A stretch of DNA of 40,857 bases. Origin: CAWBNS01 sp964445105 (GTDB lineage: Bacteria; Chlamydiota; Chlamydiia; Chlamydiales; JAJFMA01). The first letter of the stretch is position 1, and each line of letters starts with the position of its first letter. Positions 35,617-40,857 of the stretch are shown here, one piece after another. Location: the NCBI GenBank assembly GCA_964445105.1, contig CAYUJS010000013.1:1-40857 (forward strand), read 5' to 3'. A program made the translations under genes and the position numbers. The notes below the pieces were generated by a model. It was not told where the DNA came from, searched no databases, and saw only the letters and a program-made list of their open reading frames with translations.

Positions 35617-37067
35617 CTATACTCCCGCCGCTGTTGGGCGTTGCCGATGTTGAGCTCCACCCGGTACTTGGCCACAGTGCGCCGGGCGCACTGAATGCCT
35701 TTTTTACTGATCAAGTTGGAGATAGCCTCGTCGGACAGTGGACGCATTTTATCCTCACCCGCGATGATCTGCTGTAGCACCTCACGCACTGTGCTTGAAG
35801 AGAGCTCTTTTCCCTGCTCGTTCGTATACGCGTTGGTAAAAAACGAGCGCAGCGGTAGCAGCCCGCGCGGCGAGTCAATGTATTTATTTGCAACTGTCCG
35901 CGCGATTGTCGATTCGTGCACCTCTAATTCATCCGCCAATATTTTCATGGTCAAAGGCACAAGCTGCCCTTCGGGGTTCAGAAAGAACTCTGCCTGACGC
36001 CGTGTTATTGACGTGATGACGCGCTGGATGGTCTCATTTCGCTGCTGCACGCTGCGCTGCAGCCACTTCACCGAGGCGAGTTTATTGCGGATAAAATTGC
36101 GCGTCTCTTCAGGGAGGGCATCATCGTTCAGCATGCGCAAGTAACCGCTATTGACCTTCAAGGGCACGATAGGGTCCTCGTTGACCTCCACGATCAACTG
36201 CTCACCCTCCTGTTTTACCACAGCATCGGGCACGATGGCCTGAGGTAGCGCCTGCGAGAAATCTGTTCCAGGATGTAAATCTAAAGTGGCGATGTCTGAT
36301 TCAATAGCCTGGGAAATCTCGCCAGTAGAGCAATGCAACCCGCGCGCAATATTTACAATGCGCTTATGCAATAGATCCTCAAAGTAATTTTGGACTATCT
36401 GGTAGGCGCGCGTCGCAGATTTGCCCTGGCGCTCCAGCTGAATCAAAAACGCCTCTCTAAGATCGCGAGCTCCCACGCCCGGCGGTTCAAACGATTGGAT
36501 CGTCCTCAGCACCTCCTCAAGTGATTCCAGGCTAGTGCCATTGAGGGCAGCAATCTCGGCCATAGGCGTTGTCAGCAGGCCTGTGTCATCCAACGAGCCA
36601 CATAGCACATTGGCCAACCGGAGCTGTTCTGGCGTTTCAAACGTTTCATACGATTGGATCATAAGGTATTCATAAAGCTTGGGCGTCGACGGGATTAGGC
36701 TCTCAGCGTAGTTGCAGCGCTTGTCTTCTTCCATCGAATGGCGCTCGGTAAAATCCGCGTTCTGCGCGAAATGATCGCGATAGTCTTCGTCCAAGTGCTG
36801 CAAAATAGCGAAATCGTCTTCGTCAAAACTTACTTCTGATACATGGTCATCTGATGTATCTCTTTCCCAATCTTCGTCCGCGCTTGGGTCGGGCTCCGCA
36901 TAGTCTAAGATGGGATTTTGCTGGATCTCTAACTCAATCATTTGCGACAGCTCCATCACGGGAGCCTGTAACATTTGTATGGCTTGTTGCATCTGCGGCA
37001 GCATCATGAGACGCTGCGCCTGCTTAAGAGTTTGGTCCGCCCTTTGATCTATTCTGACGTCTGCCAT
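35613..37067 (-). CDS. rpoN: RNA polymerase sigma-54 factor RpoN
   Basis: A 484-residue sigma-54. Region I is the Gln/Leu-rich QAQRLMMLPQMQQAIQMLQ, where activators act, and ends NPILD. Region II is a long acidic stretch (about 60-110). The core-binding and DNA-binding domains follow, and the RpoN box near the end reads ARRTVAKYR, the signature that reads the -24 element. The start is at 37067, where AGGAG stands 6 bases ahead. No activator gene is in the window, and I found no good -24/-12 promoter before the genes here. Confidence 0.95.
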   Translation of the reverse strand: MADVRIDQRADQTLKQAQRLMMLPQMQQAIQMLQAPVMELSQMIELEIQQNPILDYAEPDPSADEDWERDTSDDHVSEVSFDEDDFAILQHLDEDYRDHFAQNADFTERHSMEEDKRCNYAESLIPSTPKLYEYLMIQSYETFETPEQLRLANVLCGSLDDTGLLTTPMAEIAALNGTSLESLEEVLRTIQSFEPPGVGARDLREAFLIQLERQGKSATRAYQIVQNYFEDLLHKRIVNIARGLHCSTGEISQAIESDIATLDLHPGTDFSQALPQAIVPDAVVKQEGEQLIVEVNEDPIVPLKVNSGYLRMLNDDALPEETRNFIRNKLASVKWLQRSVQQRNETIQRVITSITRRQAEFFLNPEGQLVPLTMKILADELEVHESTIARTVANKYIDSPRGLLPLRSFFTNAYTNEQGKELSSSTVREVLQQIIAGEDKMRPLSDEAISNLISKKGIQCARRTVAKYRVELNIGNAQQRREYS

Positions 37068-37245
37068 GATAGCTCCTTGGGAGATAATGTTAGGGAACAA
37101 GGGATCGAGAGTCGAAATTTATGCGCTTCAAATTGCCGAGGCATTCGAACCGGATTATAAAAGAACCGAAGTTTTTATTGCGAGCCAAGAGACAAATTTA
37201 TTTTTAATTTGTTAGACATCTTACGTATGGTCAGCAAGCCCCCCT

Positions 37246-37266
37246 GCGCCGTGAGCGGGCGCTTTT
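37246..37266 (+). terminator. Small hairpin followed by TTTT
   Basis: GCGCC and GGCGC form a 5-bp stem with a 7-base loop followed by TTTT, in the 277-base gap between rpoN and the STAS gene. No plus-strand gene precedes it, so if it is a terminator it would end an upstream RNA I cannot identify. Confidence 0.25.
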
Positions 37267-37300
37267 CAATCCGGCGCCCCGATCTGCACCTTGCAATCTT

Positions 37301-37306
37301 TATAAT
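37301..37306 (+). promoter_or_regulatory. TATAAT -10 box ahead of the STAS/sugar-transferase operon
   Basis: A perfect TATAAT lies 38 bases before the ATG at 37345. The sequence 17 bases upstream is not a good -35 box (CCCGAT), so the promoter may be weak or regulated. It is the best candidate for the operon 37345-39873. Confidence 0.4.
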
Positions 37307-37344
37307 ATTGTTTTACATGGAAGTAAGATAGCCGGTGGGGTCAA

Positions 37345-37686
37345 ATGGACGTATCGCATAATACCAGATCAAACGTGCTTGTGGTGACGCTGAAAGGAGA
37401 CCATCTCGACGCCAAAGAGACGCTCGCTTTTAAGAAAAAAATTGCCGATCTAATCGAAAAAGAGCAGGTTACCAACGCCGTGTTCGACCTGCACCGCTTG
37501 GAGTTCATCGACAGTTCTGGCCTAGGCGCCTTTTTGTCCATTTTAAAAAATCTTCACGCCAAGGGCGGTGACTTAAAACTATCCGGTATGAATAAAACTA
37601 TCCGCACAATGTTTGAGCTAGTCTGTATGCACAAGATTTTCGAGATCTTCAATTCCGCTGATGAAGCTCTACGTTCATTCGAGTAG
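37345..37686 (+). CDS. STAS-domain anti-anti-sigma factor (RsbV-like)
   Basis: A 113-residue single STAS domain. The motif FIDSSGLGAFL carries the serine normally phosphorylated by an RsbW-type kinase to switch binding of the anti-sigma factor. The length and the N-terminal VLVVTLKGDHLDA strand fit RsbV/SpoIIAA. No RsbW kinase lies next to it. It is the first gene of an operon, three bases or less from a sugar transferase, which suggests it may control glycan synthesis or that partner directly. GGGG stands 4 bases upstream of the ATG. Confidence 0.88.
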   Translation: MDVSHNTRSNVLVVTLKGDHLDAKETLAFKKKIADLIEKEQVTNAVFDLHRLEFIDSSGLGAFLSILKNLHAKGGDLKLSGMNKTIRTMFELVCMHKIFEIFNSADEALRSFE

Positions 37687-37688
37687 TT

Positions 37689-38432
37689 ATGAGTAGAAGA
37701 CAATCGCTACAAGCCAATACACGTCAACAAATGATTCAGGAGCTTTATCGTAAATACGGCGAAAGTGCCACCTGGACGCAAAGGCTTGTCTACTTACGCA
37801 AACGCTATTCGTGGGCTTTAGTCGTAGGGGGTGCTAAGGCGCTAAAGCGGACAGTGGATATCGCAGCTTCTGCCCTCTTACTGATTGTCCTGAGCCCCCT
37901 TTTCGCCTGCATCGCCTTGCTCATCAAGCTGACGAACGAAGGGCCCGTGCTATACGTCACCAACCGCGTAGGAAAGTGGGGCAGAGAATTCAGGTTCCCT
38001 AAATTCCGCTCTATGGAGGTCGGCGCCGAAGAGAAACAAGCGCAATTGCGCGTGCTCAACTTGCACCGAGAGGCCAAAAACTTCAAGATTAAGGAAGATC
38101 CGCGCATAACTTCGATAGGTTCTTTCTTGCGAAGAACGAGTTTAGACGAACTACCGCAGCTGTGGTGCGTTCTTAAAGGCGATATGTCCCTAGTAGGGCC
38201 GCGCCCACCGCTGCCACAGGAGGTGGCCATCTACTCTCTAGAGGAACGCGCTCGCTTAGATACTGTGCCAGGGCTCACAGGTATTTGGCAGGTTAGCGGA
38301 CGCTCCGACATCCCTTTTACTCATCAGGTAAAGTTGGATATGCAGTACATCCAAAGCCAAAGCTTTTGGCTGGATTTCAAAATTCTCCTCAAGACGGTCC
38401 CAGCCGTTATTTTGGGCCGAGGAGCATACTGA
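37689..38432 (+). CDS. Undecaprenyl-phosphate sugar-1-phosphate transferase (WcaJ/RfbP-like)
   Basis: A 247-residue bacterial sugar transferase (PF02397 type) that starts glycan assembly by moving a sugar-1-phosphate to undecaprenyl phosphate. After about 45 polar residues comes a hydrophobic hairpin (KRTVDIAASALLLIVLSPLF) and then the catalytic part: GPVLYVTNRVGKWGREF, FPKFRSM, LDELPQLW, MSLVGPRPPLP and PGLTGIWQVSGRS, ending with a DLxIL-like helix. The long multi-span N-terminal domain of WcaJ is absent, as in the minimal PglC-type enzymes. It starts 2 bases after the STAS gene. Confidence 0.92.
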   Translation: MSRRQSLQANTRQQMIQELYRKYGESATWTQRLVYLRKRYSWALVVGGAKALKRTVDIAASALLLIVLSPLFACIALLIKLTNEGPVLYVTNRVGKWGREFRFPKFRSMEVGAEEKQAQLRVLNLHREAKNFKIKEDPRITSIGSFLRRTSLDELPQLWCVLKGDMSLVGPRPPLPQEVAIYSLEERARLDTVPGLTGIWQVSGRSDIPFTHQVKLDMQYIQSQSFWLDFKILLKTVPAVILGRGAY

Positions 38433-38433
38433 G

Positions 38434-39873
38434 TTGAAGGCGGTCATCGTAGCTACAGGCTATAGCGAGACCTTGAAACCGCTGATCTACAAGCGACCTA
38501 CGGCGCTACTGCATATAGTCGACAAGCCAATGATTGTGCATGTGGTTGAAGCGCTAGTGCGCCATGGAATAACCGATCTTCACATAGTTTTGGGGCATTA
38601 CCCAGAAATGGTGGAGGCGGTTTTGGAAGAGGGCTCTCGGTGGGGCGTACAGGTCACCTATCATCTTACCACCGATTGGAAACGACCTTTTCGCACGCTT
38701 ACCCCAGCGGCCAAAGATTGGCGCGATCCCTGGGTGGTGATTGCTAACGCGAACGTACTACCCAAACAGCATCTTAGGGAGCTCTTCGAGCCGCCCAAAT
38801 CCCTGCTTTGGTATACGCCAGGACAGCGATGGAGTGGCTGGGGCATCGTGCGTCGGGAGGCGATCGCAAATTTAAACCGCCATATGCAGCTGCAGGCATT
38901 TCCAGGATCTCTCTCTAGTGCTAGCCATAAAATAATCCAAAAGCCTTTTTTCTCTGTACTTTCGGCTTCAGATTTACAGCGCAGCAACCTACACTGCTTG
39001 CGTTTGGCACGCCCCTGCGCCCTTTTTCCCTCGGCCACAAGGCGGGTGCAGCCCGGATTGTGGATCTCCAAAGGGGTGGTGATTCACCCATCGGCCATGA
39101 TTCTCCCGCCGGTCTTCTTGAGCGAATATGCGCAGATAGGAGAAGGCGCTCAAATTGGCCCTGAGGCAATCGTGGAAGCGCATTGTGTGATCGATAAAGG
39201 CTCTTCAGTCAAAAAATCGGTCATCTGTCGGGGCAGCTACGTAGGTGAATCGCTAGAGGTGCGCAATAGCATTGTCGACCACAACACCCTCATAAATTTT
39301 TCGCATAAGTCGCACGTACAGGTGCCTGACGAGTTTATCCTTGGTGAACTTAAAACCCCAATGCATCGCGTCCACCTCTCTTCTTTACTCATACGCACCA
39401 TGGCTTTCATAGGATTGATCTCCATGGCGCCTTTGCTTGTTTTTCTGATCGCTAGGTATGGCCTGACACGCACTGAAGTACTAAAGCTACCGGCCTCTGG
39501 CCACCGCCAAGAGTGGACTACTTTTTCACTACTACACCTTGGACGTAAACCACGCTGGCTGCCCAAGTGGTTTGTCTCCCTGCCTACCACGATCAACCTG
39601 ATCCAAGGACAAGTACACCTAGTGGGCCTGCGCCCGGTAACCTTAGTCGAAGTAGAAGCACTAGCGCCCGACTATCGCCAACTCTACCTACGCAGTAAAG
39701 TCGGCCTGATTACCCTCCAGTGTGTAGAGCATGGGCGGCACGCCTCGCCCGAAGAACGCTTGGCCACCGACTCCTACTACGCCACCAAACGCACCCTAAA
39801 CATGGATCTCAGAATTCTTTGGAGATGGATTAAGAAAGCGTTCACGAACAAAGAAAAGAACCGGCAAACCTGA
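38434..39873 (+). CDS. Fusion: nucleotidyltransferase-like, beta-helix and sugar-transferase-like domains
   Basis: A 479-residue protein with a TTG start at 38434, GAGGAG 9 bases upstream, and the preceding gene's stop two bases before it. Residues 1-205 resemble sugar-phosphate nucleotidyltransferases (LKPLIYKRPTALLHIVDKPMI, then HIVLGHYPEMVEAVL), but the usual GGxGTRL nucleotide loop is ATGYSETL, so catalysis is doubtful. Residues 220-305 are hexapeptide-like left-handed beta-helix turns (IGEGAQIGPEAIVEAHCVI). After a membrane span near 340-360, residues 400-470 resemble the second half of a sugar transferase (GQVHLVGLRPVTL, then a Tyr/Lys-rich helix), with Leu in place of the Pro of VGPRP. 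It may be a regulatory or scaffolding partner of the upstream transferase. Confidence 0.75.
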   Translation: MKAVIVATGYSETLKPLIYKRPTALLHIVDKPMIVHVVEALVRHGITDLHIVLGHYPEMVEAVLEEGSRWGVQVTYHLTTDWKRPFRTLTPAAKDWRDPWVVIANANVLPKQHLRELFEPPKSLLWYTPGQRWSGWGIVRREAIANLNRHMQLQAFPGSLSSASHKIIQKPFFSVLSASDLQRSNLHCLRLARPCALFPSATRRVQPGLWISKGVVIHPSAMILPPVFLSEYAQIGEGAQIGPEAIVEAHCVIDKGSSVKKSVICRGSYVGESLEVRNSIVDHNTLINFSHKSHVQVPDEFILGELKTPMHRVHLSSLLIRTMAFIGLISMAPLLVFLIARYGLTRTEVLKLPASGHRQEWTTFSLLHLGRKPRWLPKWFVSLPTTINLIQGQVHLVGLRPVTLVEVEALAPDYRQLYLRSKVGLITLQCVEHGRHASPEERLATDSYYATKRTLNMDLRILWRWIKKAFTNKEKNRQT

Positions 39874-39884
39874 CAACCGCAAGG

Positions 39885-40079
39885 TCAGGCGCCCTCCTGC
39901 ATCCTTGGCAGCCAACTATTGATCGTCGCCATGACGTCAGTAATATTCTCTGGCAGAGTTGCTGCACGTAAATTTCTCAGACATTCCTGCCAAAAACCCT
40001 GCAATCGGTTCACTTCGTTTTCAGTAGCTCCCACTAAAAAAAAGAAGCCGATTTGCTCTGAAATAGCCATGAACCTCAT
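39885..40079 (-). CDS. Small ORF of unknown status (64 residues)
   Basis: MRFMAISEQIGFFFLVGATENEV then an amphipathic helical part. No ribosome binding site or family is recognisable. Its start region contains the inverted copy D of the dispersed repeat, so it may be a by-product or a remnant of that element. It is weakly supported. Confidence 0.25.
   Translation of the reverse strand: MRFMAISEQIGFFFLVGATENEVNRLQGFWQECLRNLRAATLPENITDVMATINSWLPRMQEGA
40020..40058 (-). repeat. Dispersed short repeat, copy D (inverted)
   Basis: On the minus strand: GAGCAAATCGG, then CTTC and a T tract, then AGTGGGAGCTACTGAA. The GA(G/C)CAA-CGG start and the later part match copies A and B. Copies D and C face each other about 90 bases apart. 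Confidence 0.4.
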
Positions 40080-40147
40080 TTTTTTTATCCGCAGCTAAGA
40101 TTACGAACTCTTGGCGAACTAAGTGTGCTGTCAATTATCTGTGAGAC

Positions 40148-40175
40148 GGTTTCTTTTTTAGCGGGAACTGCTACT
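40148..40175 (+). repeat. Dispersed short repeat, copy C
   Basis: GGTTTCTTTTTTAGCGGGAA then CTGCTACT, about 25 of 28 bases identical to copy B. It overlaps the 3' end of the transposase remnant, so it may be, or derive from, the terminal sequence of that insertion element. Confidence 0.45.
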
Positions 40176-40857
40176 TCGTTTTCTCTGTAACTGGTGTTTG
40201 GACTAATTCTAACCACTCCGCTCGTAAAACCAGATTATCGGATCGAGCTCGCCGATTGATTCCTAACATCGCATAAGCGTGGGGCGATTTTTTGACCAAA
40301 CTCGCCGCATGCGAGGGTACTGCACTCTGGGCAACCTTGGCTGAGTTCTGGTTTTTTTTGCTTGTATACCCGTTGGAACTGCGCCCACCATTTGAACCCT
40401 TCGCTTTTCCCAAGGGTAAGTTACGGGCCGGGTTAGCTGCCTTGCGTGATAGAGCGTGTTGTAAGCTAAGAGCCCTATCCAATGCCAGCACTCTTCGTGG
40501 CGGGTCTCGCACGTTTGAGAGTTAACCAACCCCAATCTTTGCTTCCCAAAGCGAAAAAATGTTCAATATCATACCTTCGGCCATAGGCAGGTAGGCAGCC
40601 TTGCTTGTCACCTCTGATCGCTTAGCCCCGGCTATCATCACCCAAAGAGGACGCCGATATACAGGCTTGCCTTTCTTGTCTGTCACCGTACTCTTCAGCA
40701 AATCGAAAGGATGTTCATGCGTGCGCTCCTTTTTGGACCCCTGCATGACGATGTTGTTCCACCTTTGTAACAGCACCTGGCGCTCAAGCCCCTTGCGAGT
40801 CTTTGTGAAGGTTATTTCCTCCAAATCTGGCTGAGATGGGCAACTAAGTACTAGTTC
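40171..40857 (-). pseudogene. Degraded DDE transposase, C-terminal part
   Basis: Open at the right edge of the window. Reading the minus strand gives EEITFTKTRKGLERQVLLQRW, HPFDLL, KGKPVYRRPLWVMIAGAKR, then, after a frame change near 40560, RRYDIEHFF, and after another, ECWHWIGLLAYNTLYHARQLTRPVTYPWEK. These pieces in this order match the C-terminal half of a known group of DDE transposases whose conserved RYDIEHFFRFGKQ carries the catalytic Glu. At least two frameshifts split the gene, so it cannot make transposase. The exact IS family cannot be fixed without a search. Confidence 0.8.

Noticed and set aside
37140..37165. TTCGAACC-like sequence considered as a tRNA T-loop
   Set aside because: No acceptor, anticodon or D-arm could be folded around it.
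39869..39889. CCTGAC ... GTCAGG hairpin over the stop codon of the fusion gene, considered as a terminator
   Set aside because: The stem is 6 bp with a 9-base loop and no T tract follows.

Overview
The window looks like a piece of chromosome from an environmental (amoeba- or protist-associated) member of the Chlamydiae. Three things point there. The type II secretion block (gspD-gspE-gspF-gspG plus four small genes and one gene ahead of gspD) has the order known from Chlamydia trachomatis CT573 to CT565. nqrA and hemB lie close together, as CT634 and CT633 do. The window also carries large proteins of the kind used to manipulate eukaryotic hosts. The taxonomic placement is inferred from gene content, not from a database search.

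Left part (1-7302): a 1709-residue protein on the plus strand ends in 17 cysteine-containing leucine-rich repeats (AMN1/FBXL type) and carries motifs resembling an atypical (PI3/4-kinase-like) kinase in its N-terminal half. Convergent to it is an AAA-ATPase-like / PD-(D/E)XK nuclease protein. Next (7319-13328, minus strand) come oppA-oppB-oppC for peptide uptake, with unusually long permeases, and a small pair consisting of a 57-residue membrane peptide and a TauE/SafE-like membrane protein.

A divergent pair (13458-15881) shares an AT-rich intergenic region. On the minus strand is a U-box-like/Sel1-like repeat protein. On the plus strand is a protein with a disordered N-terminus, NLS-like basic clusters, an acidic tract, and a C-terminal domain with an OTU-like Asp-Gly-x-Cys motif and a downstream His. 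A second copy of the U-box-like gene, interrupted by one in-frame TGA, lies at 30952-31854. Together with the LRR protein these look like host-directed effectors, possibly acting on the ubiquitin system. That function is a hypothesis.

The central block (15920-25987, minus strand) is one tightly packed type II secretion operon. All four pseudopilin-like proteins lack the usual glycine before the prepilin cleavage site. After a small membrane protein (26152-26553) and a gene-poor gap come nqrA (sodium-pumping NADH:quinone reductase subunit A), a divergent YjbH-like outer-membrane protein, the broken U-box-like copy, hemB (haem synthesis, metal site without the zinc cysteines), and mutY overlapping a GT4 glycosyltransferase.

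The right part holds rpoN (sigma-54, minus strand) and a plus-strand operon: a STAS anti-anti-sigma factor, an undecaprenyl-phosphate sugar transferase, and an unusual fusion of a degenerate nucleotidyltransferase, a left-handed beta-helix region and a sugar-transferase-like C-terminus. With the YjbH-like protein and the GT4 enzyme this suggests a surface glycan pathway. The right edge contains a frameshifted DDE transposase remnant. A short dispersed repeat (four copies seen) occurs near it and elsewhere in gaps between genes. No tRNA, rRNA or CRISPR array was seen.
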